Counted from the first letter of the stretch, positions 54,244 through 62,604 are shown. The stretch is 64,000 bases of DNA from Spiractinospora alimapuensis (GCF_018437505.1 NZ_CP072467.1:4364010-4428009); one strand, 5' to 3'. The notes: generated by a model not told the origin, from the sequence alone. Numbers and translations are program-made.

Positions 54244-54269
54244 TTAGTAAACAAACGGATGTTTATTAA
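54244..54269. promoter_or_regulatory. TetR operator palindrome
   Basis: TTAGTAAACA-AACGGA-TGTTTATTAA has 10-bp arms with a single mismatch, in an AT-rich island between divergent genes. This is a typical TetR-type operator. Confidence 0.8.
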
Positions 54270-54341
54270 TGATGACAACGTCCAACCAACACGCTTGGTA
54301 GGCTCCCAGCGCACCGCGCCCCCAACCGGAGAGGCCCACGC

Positions 54342-54872
54342 ATGGACCTCACGCGACACCCCGTCCCGCGGAAGTTGGCACGTGCCGCTGAGATGGAGGC
54401 CTTCGGTCGCTACGCCGGCGCGGCCCGCTGCGCGGTGTCGGTGCCGTGGGGGTGGCTCGTCCTGCCAGTGCTGCTGCTGGTGACCGGCCCCCTGGGAATG
54501 GCGGGCCTCATCGAGATGGACACCTCCCGTCAGGGAGAGGTCGACACCGGTACGTTCCTCTTCGGGACGGTCCTCGGAGCGGTGTTCCTGGTCGTCGCCG
54601 TCCTGCGCTACCTCGGCCAGGACCGGACCGGGATCTACTTCTTCGACGAGGGGTTCATCGTCGACCAGGGAAAGACCGGCGCGACCATGCTGCGGTGGTC
54701 ATCACTCCTCGGTCACGAGTACCAGGACGAGAAGGGCCGCTCGGTGTACCTGGTCCGCACGGAACAACAGCGGCACTGGACCCGGGTCCCTCCCGTCCGC
54801 GGCCTCGACGAGATCGGGCCGTCCCTCATGCGGAGATCGGGGAGTGCCGGGTCGACGCCCCCCACCGTCTAG
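54342..54872 (+). CDS. Hypothetical membrane protein with PH-like C-terminus
   Basis: The 176-residue product has two TM segments (about residues 35-60 and 70-90), then 'GIYFFDEGFIVDQGKTGATMLRW', resembling bacterial PH-like lipid-binding domains. No family is assigned with confidence. It is divergent from the TetR gene across the operator and may be its target. Confidence 0.65.
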   Translation: MDLTRHPVPRKLARAAEMEAFGRYAGAARCAVSVPWGWLVLPVLLLVTGPLGMAGLIEMDTSRQGEVDTGTFLFGTVLGAVFLVVAVLRYLGQDRTGIYFFDEGFIVDQGKTGATMLRWSSLLGHEYQDEKGRSVYLVRTEQQRHWTRVPPVRGLDEIGPSLMRRSGSAGSTPPTV

Positions 54873-54903
54873 GGAGCGTTCCGCCGGGCGTGGTCGGCGC
54901 GCG

Positions 54904-55431
54904 TCACGGGTTCTCCGTCTCGGCGTGCGCGAGTAGTTCGTCGACCGACCACTGGTCGTAGGCGTGTTCGCCGTGCTTGCTGGCGACGATCCGGCCGTCG
55001 GTCGCGATGAGGAAGTCCGCCGGCATTCCCTGACGGCCCCCTGGTTGATGGAGGGCCGGCGGGCGTCGGGAGCCGGACAGGATCATGCCGGAGCCGCGCA
55101 GTATGGCCAGCCATGTCCTGGGGTGGAGTAGTGCGCGCCGGCTCGACTCGACACCGAACGCTCGGTAGTGACGCTTCTCTGGGTCGGGGATGACCGCGAA
55201 GGGGAGGTCGTAGTCACGCAGCGCCTCGGCGGGGGAATGGAAGAGGACCACCTCGCGGATGCCCGCCGCCTCGATCTCGTCGTGGCGCTGGATGACGGTG
55301 CGTAGGTGCAGGTTGCAGATGGGGCAGCCGGCGAATCGTCGGAACTGCAGGTGGGTCAGGCGTTCGCGGTCCGGGACCTCGACTCGTTCGCCCGTCACGG
55401 TCGTGAGTTCGAGTGCGGAGACCTTGTTCAT
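54904..55431 (-). CDS. Peroxiredoxin-like (AhpC/TSA) thiol protein
   Basis: The 175-residue thioredoxin-fold protein has FAGCPICNLHLRTV (C36, C39), then HSPAEALRDYDLPFAVIPDPEK and FLIATDGRIV, matching actinobacterial peroxiredoxin-like AhpC/TSA members. It likely reduces peroxides or disulfides. The gene is divergent from the TetR gene at 55501, with the operator between them. Confidence 0.86.
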   Translation of the reverse strand: MNKVSALELTTVTGERVEVPDRERLTHLQFRRFAGCPICNLHLRTVIQRHDEIEAAGIREVVLFHSPAEALRDYDLPFAVIPDPEKRHYRAFGVESSRRALLHPRTWLAILRGSGMILSGSRRPPALHQPGGRQGMPADFLIATDGRIVASKHGEHAYDQWSVDELLAHAETENP

Positions 55432-55440
55432 GCGACCCCC

Positions 55441-55467
55441 TCGTAGGCGTTTGCTGTACGCCTACGA
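55441..55467. promoter_or_regulatory. Operator palindrome between peroxiredoxin-like and TetR genes
   Basis: TCGTAGGCG and CGCCTACGA are perfect 9-bp arms 9 bases apart. The adjacent 55476-55490 repeats a GCGTA-TGCTG-TACGC half-pattern, so two regulator dimers could bind. Both promoters would be covered. Confidence 0.8.
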
Positions 55468-55500
55468 CGTTATGCGCGTATGCTGTACGCTGTCAAAGCG

Positions 55501-56109
55501 ATGCCACGCCCGAAGTCCTTGACCCACTGTCAGATCGCCGCCGCGGCGTTGAACGTCGTCGAGCGCGAAGGGGTCGACGCCCTGTCGATGCGCGCGGTCG
55601 CCCAGGAGCTCGGCATGGGGACCATGTCGCTCTACCGCTACGTCTCCGACCGCGCTCAGGTCGAGGAGCTTGTGGTGGACCAGGTGCTGCGGGCCGTGGA
55701 GCTGCGAGTCCCGACGGGAACACCCGGTGAGCGCCTCTACGTCCTCGCCGAGCGTGTACGCTCCGCGGTCCTGGACCACGCGCCCGTCGTGCCTCTCCTC
55801 CTGCTCCACCGGCACCGCGCGCCGAGCAGCGTCCGATGGGGCGAGGCGGTGCTCACCGTCCTCACCGAGGCGGGCATCCACGGCCAGGACCGCGTGATCG
55901 CCTTCCGTGCGGTGCTTGGGTACCTCTGCGGTGCGCTCCAGGTCGAGTACTTCGGCTCTCTCTCCGGCGCCGGGACGGCCGCACTGGCCGCCGTGCCCAC
56001 CGACGAGTTCCCCCTGCTGGCCGAGACCGCGGCCGAGGCCAAGGACATCCCGCCGGATGAGGAGTTCCGACGCGGATTCGCCATCGTGTTGCGCGGGCTC
56101 GGCTGGTGA
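55501..56109 (+). CDS. TetR-family regulator (TetR_C_1 type)
   Basis: The HTH (ALNVVEREGVDALSMRAVAQELGMGTMSLYRYVSDR) matches the TetR class with Leu-Tyr-Arg-Tyr in the recognition helix. The C-terminal domain is of the tetracycline-repressor type. ATG 55501 (MPRPKS) is preferred over 55480, which would overlap the operator's second pattern. It probably represses the divergent peroxiredoxin-like gene and itself. Confidence 0.9.
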   Translation: MPRPKSLTHCQIAAAALNVVEREGVDALSMRAVAQELGMGTMSLYRYVSDRAQVEELVVDQVLRAVELRVPTGTPGERLYVLAERVRSAVLDHAPVVPLLLLHRHRAPSSVRWGEAVLTVLTEAGIHGQDRVIAFRAVLGYLCGALQVEYFGSLSGAGTAALAAVPTDEFPLLAETAAEAKDIPPDEEFRRGFAIVLRGLGW

Positions 56110-56269
56110 CCCGTAGCCCCTTCCCCAGGAGTGGGCGTTCCGGGAGGAGCTCCGGTTCCACGTGGCTCGCGCAGCCGGGGGCACCTGCGTCTGACGCGTG
56201 CGCCGGCGTCACCCGAGACCTGGGCGCCGACCGCGACACGCCGCCCCGGCCCGCCCCGCGCGAATCCCG

Positions 56270-57547
56270 TCACAGGATCGCGTCGGGAACGGTGAATCGC
56301 CCCTTCGCGAAGCGGTCGAGTTGGAACGGGGCGGTAGTGAACGCGGGCGTGGACCGCGTGACCAGGTCGGCGACGATGTCGGCCACGGTGGGTGCGAGGC
56401 CGAATCCGTGACCACTGAACCCGGCGGCGATGACCAACCCCTCTGGAACGTGGATGCGGTCGATGACGGGCAGCGCGTCCGGCGTGGAGTCGATCAGGCC
56501 GGCCCAGGCCCTCTCGACCCGCAGCGCCCGGGCGTGCGTGGGAAGCGCGGCGCGGAGCCGGCGCATGCTGGCGTGTACCCGCGAGACCGTCGGGCGTGGG
56601 TGCGCGGGACGGTGCGCGACGCCGCGTAGGCGGTCCCGGAGGTCGGTGACCATCACCCGGCCCACGCGCGGTTGGACACGGCGGATGTTCTTACGCAGCG
56701 CCGGCAGGTACAGGTGGGCCTGGCGCAGGGTCTCCACGGTGACGTCCACCTCGCCACCTCCGCCCGTGGAGAACACGAGGCGGCCGTCCCTTCGTTGCCG
56801 GAACGCCAGTCCCGTCGCCCACACCGTCGCCTCGGTGACGGGTGGAACGGGGGACGACAGTGCGACGGTCGAGCGAACCACACTCTGCGGCAGGTCCACC
56901 CCAACCGGCTGGAGAAGGGTGCGGGACGCCGAGCCCGCCGCGCATACCACGGTGCCCGCCGAGAGCTCCGCCGACTCCGTCACGACGCCGGTGACTCTGT
57001 CCCCGGACCGGCGGATGGCGCGAACCGTGTGACCGGTAAGGACACGTGTCCCGTACCGACGAGCGGCCTCGGCATAGGCCCTGGTGGTGGCCTCGGGGTC
57101 GGCGTGGCCGTCACTGGCGGCGTAGATCGCGGCACTGAAGTCCAGCTCGAGGCAAGGAACGATGCGCCGAACCTCCTCCACGTCGACCAGCCGGGAGTCC
57201 ACGCCGTGTCGCCGGCCCACCGGCACCCAGGAGAGATACTGGCGCGCCAACGCGGCCGTGTCCGCCAGGGCGAGGTTTCCGCCGCGGGTCCAGCCGATCG
57301 GCGCGTCCAGCTCCTCGGCCAGTCGGGTCCACCGCTGATTCGCGGCGCGCATGAGCGGGAGTTCCGCCTCATCGCGCCCCTGCTGTCGGACGAAGCCCCA
57401 GTTCTGTCCGGACTGGTGGGCGCCCACTCGGTCCCGCTCGATCAGGGTGACGTCCACACCGCGTCGGCTCAGCTCGTAGGCGGCGCCGGCCCCCACGATT
57501 CCTCCGCCGATGATGATGACGTCCGTGGTTCCGCGCGTGTCGCTCAT
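56270..57547 (-). CDS. FAD-dependent amine/amino acid oxidoreductase (DAO family)
   Basis: This 425-residue DAO-family flavoprotein has the FAD motif VIIIGGGIVGAGAAYELSRRG, GAHQSGQNWGFVR, and the C-terminal GFSGHGFGLAP segment. It resembles sarcosine oxidase/D-amino-acid dehydrogenase relatives and oxidises a secondary amine or amino acid; the exact substrate is unknown. The ATG at 57547 excludes an unsupported 110-residue extension. Confidence 0.88.
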   Translation of the reverse strand: MSDTRGTTDVIIIGGGIVGAGAAYELSRRGVDVTLIERDRVGAHQSGQNWGFVRQQGRDEAELPLMRAANQRWTRLAEELDAPIGWTRGGNLALADTAALARQYLSWVPVGRRHGVDSRLVDVEEVRRIVPCLELDFSAAIYAASDGHADPEATTRAYAEAARRYGTRVLTGHTVRAIRRSGDRVTGVVTESAELSAGTVVCAAGSASRTLLQPVGVDLPQSVVRSTVALSSPVPPVTEATVWATGLAFRQRRDGRLVFSTGGGGEVDVTVETLRQAHLYLPALRKNIRRVQPRVGRVMVTDLRDRLRGVAHRPAHPRPTVSRVHASMRRLRAALPTHARALRVERAWAGLIDSTPDALPVIDRIHVPEGLVIAAGFSGHGFGLAPTVADIVADLVTRSTPAFTTAPFQLDRFAKGRFTVPDAIL

Positions 57548-58223
57548 TCCTCGCCGCACTCCCGTCTCAGACTCGTGGCCCGCCACGATCCTCGCCCGCC
57601 GACGTCTCCGCGGACAATGGGTCGACTCTGGCCTCCGGCCATGTGCCACGGCCCACGGCGCCGGTGGCCGCGGACCGTCGACCCACGCGGCGCGACTTCC
57701 GGACAGCGCGTTCAGGTGTGTGGGCGGGTGAGGAAATCCCACGCGACTCACCACGCCCGGTGTGTCGGGGCTGAGGTTGGCCTCGCGTGGCGTGGGGCCC
57801 GTGAACTGGGCGGGTATCGGCCTGGCCAGTACACCACCAGGTGATCGCCCTATCCCGTGGACAGCCATGGTGTGCGCTTCGAGAGGCATGACGGGCCGGT
57901 ATTACGCGACGAAATAGTGGCGTCCAGTGGATTTGATCATCGGGTGGCATTTGTTTGATATTCGAAATTACGTCGCTGGTTCGGATTTATCTTTCTCGAC
58001 AAAAAGCCAATTGTCAGAAGGGGGTTGAATATCCGCTTTGTCGTCGTATGGAGGTGTTGTCGCCCGGATTCTGGACAGATTCACGGCCTGGGTCGTGGTC
58101 CCGAAAACAGCTTCATTTGAGCAAGTCGTCAAATGTGCTGGAGATGCCAAGCGGGTTCGCGTTAGTGTCAGGGCACGAGATGGACGCGGGTCCGTTCGGG
58201 TTCATTTCGAGTTTCGTGATAAT
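57548..58223. other. Long AT-rich leader region before the small secreted proteins
   Basis: About 675 bases without a supported gene. From about 57900 the composition is clearly lower in GC than the neighbouring genes, with runs such as TTTGTTTGATATTCGAAATT. It probably carries a promoter and long 5' UTR for the first secreted-protein gene, and may be imported DNA. Confidence 0.5.
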
Positions 58224-58240
58224 CGGGTCGGTGGGACCCG
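58224..58240 (+). promoter_or_regulatory. 5'-UTR hairpin of secreted protein gene 1
   Basis: CGGGTC, five-base loop, GACCCG, extendable by one U-A pair. The stem ends 20 nt before the TTG start, and the Shine-Dalgarno (AAAGGGG) lies between. The third gene of the set has a hairpin with the same arms at the same distance. Confidence 0.75.
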
Positions 58241-58260
58241 AACAACGAAAGGGGTTTTCC

Positions 58261-58515
58261 TTGCTCTCCAAGAAGACCGTGCGTCGCGTCGTTGCCACCG
58301 GAATCATGGGCGGCGCGATGGCCCTTGCCTTCCCTGCGGCTGCCATGGCTGACGCTGGCTATGCTACCGGCGGCAGTGCCGCTGGACCTCACGGTGCGTA
58401 CGACTGGTCGGTGGCCTCCTACGGGGGACACGGCCACTCGTTCTACGTGGGCGAATGGTCGGCAGCAGGCAAGGGTGGCGCGGCCTCCGGTTATGTCGTG
58501 AGTGGCGCGAAGTAA
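58261..58515 (+). CDS. Small secreted protein, tandem family member 1
   Basis: The 84-residue product starts at TTG with AAAGGGG upstream. It has a Sec-type signal peptide: KKTVRR, hydrophobic ATGIMGGAMALAFPA, cleavage after AMA. The mature part is about 54 residues, rich in Gly, Ser, Ala, Tyr and His, with GGSAAGPHGAYDWSV and a repeated GAASGYV-SG ending. It shares over half its residues with the product at 59470. No known family fits with confidence; lactococcin 972-like bacteriocins are the nearest in size and style but lack their GGTWxYG start here. Confidence 0.8.
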   Translation: MLSKKTVRRVVATGIMGGAMALAFPAAAMADAGYATGGSAAGPHGAYDWSVASYGGHGHSFYVGEWSAAGKGGAASGYVVSGAK

Positions 58516-58541
58516 TAACCGCGTAGCAAGACCTCGATGAA

Positions 58542-58583
58542 CACTAACCCCCGGTCCGGCGTTGCTCCGGCCGGGGGTTAGTG
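58542..58583 (+). terminator. Terminator after secreted protein gene 1
   Basis: CACTAACCCCCGG and CCGGGGGTTAGTG are perfect 13-bp arms around a GC-rich inner stem. It separates this gene's transcript from the next. Confidence 0.85.
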
Positions 58584-58760
58584 CTGTCACCTGGTCGCCT
58601 CGGAGTGCGTTGATCTTCGGAACCGACGTGCTTCGTGATGATCATTTCTCGTTCTTTGTGGGTCCGCGGGTGATCCCCTGGCGCTCGGTGCCGCTGAGTG
58701 TGGGACGAACGCGGATCCGCGCACGGGCCGCTCCGAACCCCCGGTCGCGGCGCACAGCGA

Positions 58761-58782
58761 GGGCGGACGACCAGGTCCGCCC
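58761..58782 (+). promoter_or_regulatory. 5'-UTR hairpin of secreted protein gene 2
   Basis: GGGCGGAC, loop GACCAG, GTCCGCCC: 8-bp perfect stem ending 19 nt before the ATG at 58802, with GGAAGAGGGAAGA between. Same position as in the other two genes, different sequence. Confidence 0.7.
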
Positions 58783-58801
58783 CATCAAGGAAGAGGGAAG
58801 A

Positions 58802-59059
58802 ATGGTGTCTCGAAAGATCGTTCGTCGTGGCGTGCTGACACTGATCGCGGGAGCGTCGATCGCGCTGTTCGCGCCGGGTGTCGCCTCCGCGGACGCGTAC
58901 TACGGGGAGGGTGAGCTCTACGCGGGCGACGGGGGCGCCGGTGGCTACAGCGTGACCAGCGTGGTCACCGTGGACGGAAGCACCTACTACGAGACCACGT
59001 ATTTCCACGCCGGACCCGACGGTGCCTACTCCACGACGGTGAGGTCCGCGGCCAACTGA
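58802..59059 (+). CDS. Small secreted protein, tandem family member 2
   Basis: The 85-residue product has signal peptide MVSRKIVRRGVLTLIAGASI with cleavage near ASADA. The mature part is about 55 residues, rich in Gly, Tyr, Ser and Thr (GELYAGDGGAGGYSVTSVV), ending AGPDGAYSTTVRSAAN. It is the most diverged of the three: same length and layout, and a C-terminal AGxDGAxS-xxVxS pattern shared with member 3. Start and Shine-Dalgarno are clear. Confidence 0.75.
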   Translation: MVSRKIVRRGVLTLIAGASIALFAPGVASADAYYGEGELYAGDGGAGGYSVTSVVTVDGSTYYETTYFHAGPDGAYSTTVRSAAN

Positions 59060-59087
59060 CGCGTTCGGCGTCACCGCGGCCAGGAGT

Positions 59088-59128
59088 GACGCGAGGGGGT
59101 CTTCCGTGATTCGGGAGGCCCCCTCGTC
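59088..59128 (+). terminator. Terminator after secreted protein gene 2
   Basis: GACGCGAGGGGG and GGCCCCCTCGTC arms form a long stem with a TCTTCC/GGGAGG extension. It follows the second secreted-protein gene by about 30 bases. Confidence 0.8.
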
Positions 59129-59434
59129 ATGTTCCCCGTCGCGCGTGGCTGCTCGGGCAATAGTCGAGATTAATCATTGTTGAGATTGTCTGCCGTGCGA
59201 TTATGTTCTTTCATTCGGGTGGGCTGATTTGCCCGCGATAGACGGCCTCGCGTGAATTGGGATTGGCGGCGCGTCTCAATTGGATAAGCTGGCTACCAGG
59301 TTTCCCATTGGCCAGGTAAAACGGTTGTGATGTGCTGGAGCTCTCAGGTGCGGGAAGGTTATGTTCGCACTGCCCGGTGGGAGTGAGTGTCGGCGGTAAT
59401 TGCTGTCGAGTTCCACCGTGGTTTCGTGGCTGCT
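59129..59434. other. AT-rich leader of secreted protein gene 3
   Basis: About 300 bases without a gene, lower in GC than its surroundings (TCGAGATTAATCATTGTTGAGATTG). Near its end, GTTTCGTG followed by a TCGGGTC hairpin arm matches the leader of gene 1, so the two leaders are homologous over at least 40 bases. Confidence 0.5.
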
Positions 59435-59450
59435 CGGGTCTGCGGACCCG
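59435..59450 (+). promoter_or_regulatory. 5'-UTR hairpin of secreted protein gene 3
   Basis: CGGGTC, loop TGCG, GACCCG: same arms as gene 1. The stem ends 19 nt before the TTG start, with GAGAGGGG between. Confidence 0.75.
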
Positions 59451-59469
59451 ACGATGAGAGGGGTTTATC

Positions 59470-59724
59470 TTGAGCAAGATCGTTCGCCGTGCTGTTGCCA
59501 CGGGCCTTCTTGGTGGAGCCCTTGCCCTCGCCTTCCCGACGGCCGCGATGGCCGAGTCGGAGTATGAGGCGGGTGGCAGTGCGGCCAGTGGTTGGGGTGC
59601 GTTCTCGTGGTCGGTGGAGGCGCACGCCGACAAGCACCACGCCCACTACAAGAAGCACTGGGACGCGGCCGGCTACGACGGCGCCGCCAGCGGCTACGTG
59701 CACAGCGGCTCCAGCTCCAAGTAG
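59470..59724 (+). CDS. Small secreted protein, tandem family member 3
   Basis: The 84-residue product starts at TTG with GAGAGGGG upstream. Its signal peptide is MSKIVRRAVATGLLGGALAL with cleavage near AMA-ES. The mature part has GGSAASGWGAFSWSVEAH, a His/Lys-rich centre (DKHHAHYKKHWD) that might bind metal, and GYDGAASGYVHSG at the end. It is the closest paralog of member 1. The function is unknown. Confidence 0.8.
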   Translation: MSKIVRRAVATGLLGGALALAFPTAAMAESEYEAGGSAASGWGAFSWSVEAHADKHHAHYKKHWDAAGYDGAASGYVHSGSSSK

Positions 59725-59739
59725 AGCGGCGCGGCCTGA

Positions 59740-59781
59740 GGGCTTTCGTTCCGGGGTATCCCCGGGGCGAAAGCCCCTTTT
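59740..59781 (+). terminator. Rho-independent terminator after secreted protein gene 3
   Basis: GGGCTTTCG / CGAAAGCCC outer stem and CCGGGG / CCCCGG inner stem, followed by TTTT. A classical intrinsic terminator, rare in this window. Confidence 0.9.
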
Positions 59782-59955
59782 CACGTGTCCGGTGTGCTCA
59801 CTCCGAATTCATGCCCCGTCCAGTGCCGGTGGGACCACCACGGTCCTGGCGACCGTGGCGCGGAATAGGTCGTGGTTCGCCAATTCCATCCTTCGGGCGC
59901 GGCACGGACTGCGCCCGTTTCTTCCCGCCGGCCTTTCCGCTGGATAACCCCCGAC

Positions 59956-60516
59956 CTACCCTTCGAGGGCGCGGTCGATCTCCGCGACGAAATCGTTCAA
60001 ATCCCGGGGGTCGCGAGACGTGATGAGTGTCCACCCACCCGTGTCGTCCACGACCACCGACTCGTCCACCCACTGGCCGCCGGCGTTCCGGATGTCCGTC
60101 TTGAGAGACGCGTAAGAGGTGAGGCGCTTGGTGCGCACGGTGTCGCCCTCGACCAGCAGCCACGGTCCGTGGCAGATCGCGGCCACCGGACGGCCCGCGC
60201 TGGTGAACGCGTCCAGGATGCGAAGAGCGTCCTCGTCGAGCCGCAGAGAGTCGGCGTTCAACGTTCCACCCGGGACGATCAGTAGGTCGTATGCGGTGGG
60301 GTCCACCTTGGCGAGCGTGACGTCGGGCTGAACCGACCGTCCCGGATCCTTGTCATGGACCAGCGTCTCGACGGGATCCGACGCCACCGCTGCGACGTCC
60401 ACGCCCGCGTTCTGGCGCCGCAGACGATCCACCGGGACGACCAGCTCGTCCTGTTCAACCCCGTAGTTCGTGGTGATCGCGAGGACCCGCCTACCCGTCA
60501 GGTCGATGTCAGCCAT
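59956..60516 (-). CDS. DJ-1/PfpI family protein
   Basis: This 186-residue class I amidotransferase-like protein has the nucleophile elbow VAAICHGPWLL (C115, H116). It also shows YDLLIVPGGTLNADSLR and the C-terminal WTLITSRDPRDLNDF, as in PfpI/YhbO-type proteases and deglycases. It probably protects against glyoxal-type damage or stress; the substrate is uncertain. Confidence 0.9.
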   Translation of the reverse strand: MADIDLTGRRVLAITTNYGVEQDELVVPVDRLRRQNAGVDVAAVASDPVETLVHDKDPGRSVQPDVTLAKVDPTAYDLLIVPGGTLNADSLRLDEDALRILDAFTSAGRPVAAICHGPWLLVEGDTVRTKRLTSYASLKTDIRNAGGQWVDESVVVDDTGGWTLITSRDPRDLNDFVAEIDRALEG

Positions 60517-60649
60517 GAGTTCCCCCTCTGTTGGTGCTCTCTAGGTCCCCTACCTCGTGTTTCGGGTGACAACACGCGGACTGGACAACCGATGGGGAGA
60601 GCGCGGGAAAAGCGTTGTGTCCCCGGCGAACCGATGGGAGCCTCATCCA

Positions 60650-61207
60650 ATGAGCACTTCCCGTATCGATGTCCTGTCGCGGCAGCTCGACATAGCCTGG
60701 GCGCTGTTCGAGCACCACCTGGGACAGCTGCACGACGATGCGTTCCTCTGGGAACCGTCACCGACAAGTTGGTCGGTTCGGCGCGATCCCGAAGGCATTT
60801 GGGTGGCGGACTGGCGGGTGCCAGAGCCGGATCCCGTTCCGACCCCAACGATCGCCTGGCTCACCTGGCACATGGGCTACTGGTGGGAGACCACACTCGG
60901 TCACTGCTTTCGCCGTGACGCGGTGCCTGAGCGGCAGGAGATCACATGGCCCGGGAGCGCCGCTGCCGCGACAGAATGGTTGCGCGGTCTATATCGCGAG
61001 TGGCGAGAGAATCTCGACGCGCTGTCGGACGACGAGCTCGACGCGCGGGACGGAACTGCTGACCTGCCCTGGGGACGAGACGAGACGTTGGTCAACGTCC
61101 TGGCTTGGCTCAACGTCGAGCTGACGAAGAACGTCGCGGAGATCGGCATGATTCACCTCCTCTACCTGGCTCGGACACACGACGCCACCGGAACGTCATC
61201 CACCTGA
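60650..61207 (+). CDS. DinB-family protein (DinB_2 superfamily)
   Basis: The 185-residue four-helix protein has candidate metal histidines in FEHHLGQL, LTWHMGYWW and GMIHLLYLA, typical of DinB/mycothiol-dependent enzymes. Members include mycothiol S-transferases and isomerases. The ATG at 60650 is chosen because the earlier part of the frame has no similarity. It is divergent from the DJ-1 gene. Confidence 0.88.
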   Translation: MSTSRIDVLSRQLDIAWALFEHHLGQLHDDAFLWEPSPTSWSVRRDPEGIWVADWRVPEPDPVPTPTIAWLTWHMGYWWETTLGHCFRRDAVPERQEITWPGSAAAATEWLRGLYREWRENLDALSDDELDARDGTADLPWGRDETLVNVLAWLNVELTKNVAEIGMIHLLYLARTHDATGTSST

Positions 61208-61654
61208 CGGTCTTACGTGACGGGCGACACGCATGGCGTGGTGATCAGCTCAGATTCTGCCCCGGCATCGGATGTAGTCGCACTTCGGTTACCGAGGCAA
61301 CCGGAGTGCCCCCTCCACCGCCCCCTGACCGGACGGGCCCGGAAAATTCCTCGCGGGCGAAGGGAACGTCCCCTACAGTCCCGTGGCTGTTTCCCGCCAG
61401 AACGAGGAGGTCGTCGATGGCATGTCGTCTCGGTGAGCTGGTGCTCAAGCGCCGTGAACTGGAGGTGCTGACGCGATTCTGGTGCGATGTCCTGGACTTC
61501 GTCGTTCTCGGCCTCGTGCGAGTATGTCGCAACCGTTCTGAGAGCTGCGCGGGAGAACTTCGGCTCCGGAGTGGAAACGTCCTCTCCGGAGCTGTTAACT
61601 GGCCGGCTGGCTGTGGGTGAGCCGCATCGATCGGTCGTACTGGATCAGGCGGGT
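61208..61654. other. Region without a recognised gene
   Basis: About 450 bases between the DinB gene and the iclR remnant. Open frames here lack start signals and motifs. It could contain further decayed sequence from the iclR locus, but nothing specific was recognised. Confidence 0.4.
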
Positions 61655-62164
61655 CTATACCGCGTGACCGATCTCCTCCAACCGGTGGGCGAGCCGTTCT
61701 CGTGGCCCCGCGACGCTGATCGACCCCACTAGCTCGTCGGCGCGTCGAACCCCTACCGCGACCGCACTGACGTCGCCGACCGTTTCCCCGCGGTTGAACC
61801 CCATGCCCGTACGGGCGACCTCCTCGAGCTCCCGAAGCCGAGCGGCGACGGTGCCTTCCTCCAGCGGTTCGGACTCCAACGCCCGCAGTGTGGACTCGGG
61901 GTCCTGTTCCTGGCTGGGGAACACCTTGCCCGCGCTGGTGGGCCACAGCGGTCGGCGAACCCGCAGTGGGGCGGAGTAACAGATGACGTTGGTGGACTGT
62001 ACCGGGTCGGTGTAAACGATCGAGTCACCGACCCGGATCGCGAGCGTGACCGTCTCGTTGAGGTCGTCGCGCAGTTCCCGCATGACCGGTAGGGCGTACT
62101 GGCCCAACGACGCCGTCTGCCCGACGAGCAGCTCCGTTTCCTGCGTCACCGTGGCCATTAGCGA
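61655..62164 (-). pseudogene. IclR-family regulator, C-terminal effector domain only
   Basis: The frame contains TETELLVGQTASLGQYALPV, then DDLNETVTLAIRVGDSIVY, SAGKVFPSQ and GETVGDVSAVAVGVR, ending normally at HRLEEIGHAV. This is the ligand-binding domain of an IclR regulator (about 165 of 250 residues). The N-terminal HTH is gone. At 62165 the sequence changes into a TRAP permease fragment on the opposite strand, so the gene was cut by a deletion. Confidence 0.75.
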
Positions 62165-62180
62165 CGGGATCGCCGAGCTC

Positions 62181-62531
62181 GACGCCGCACCCCTTGTGAT
62201 CGTCGGGGCCATCTGTCTGCTGTACCTGGTCCTCGGGTTCTTCATGGATCAGATGGCGATCCTGGCCCTCACCGTTCCGCTGACACGGCCGGTGGTGGAG
62301 AGCCTTGGCTACGACCCGATCTGGTTTGGGATCGTGGTCATCCTCCTCGCGGAGATCGGCCTGATCACCCCGCCGTTCGGGCTCAACGCCTTCGTCGTCG
62401 CGGAGAGCGCCAAGATTCCGATGGAACAGGTCTTCCGCGGCAGCGTTCCCTACGTGCTGGCGTTGGCCGTCGTCGGCGCGTTGTTGGTGCTCTTCCCCGA
62501 CATCGTCTTGTTCCTCCCGAACTCCATGTGA
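62181..62531 (+). pseudogene. TRAP transporter large permease (DctM), C-terminal fragment
   Basis: The frame carries VIVGAICLLYLVLGFFMDQM, then WFGIVVILLAEIGLITPPFG and the final TM helix, the last 110 residues of a DctM/DctQM-type permease (normally about 430). No signal, start or Shine-Dalgarno is present. TRAP systems are often divergent from an IclR gene, so this and the remnant on its left are probably the two ends of one former locus. Confidence 0.75.
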
Positions 62532-62543
62532 TCGGGAACGTGT

Positions 62544-62575
62544 CAGTGGGGCCGTCCGGACGGACGGCCCCACTG
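62544..62575. terminator. Bidirectional hairpin terminator
   Basis: CAGTGGGGCCGTCC and GGACGGCCCCACTG are perfect 14-bp arms with a 4-nt loop, between the dctM remnant and the convergent lipoprotein gene. Confidence 0.85.
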
Positions 62576-62604
62576 GTCGGGTCGTGACGAGCGGTGTGGT
62601 GTGG

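Noticed and set aside
58261-59724. Lactococcin 972-family bacteriocins
   Set aside because: Size, signal peptide and Ser/Gly/Tyr content are similar, but the typical GGTWxYG start and the paired ABC/immunity genes are absent, so the family is not assigned.
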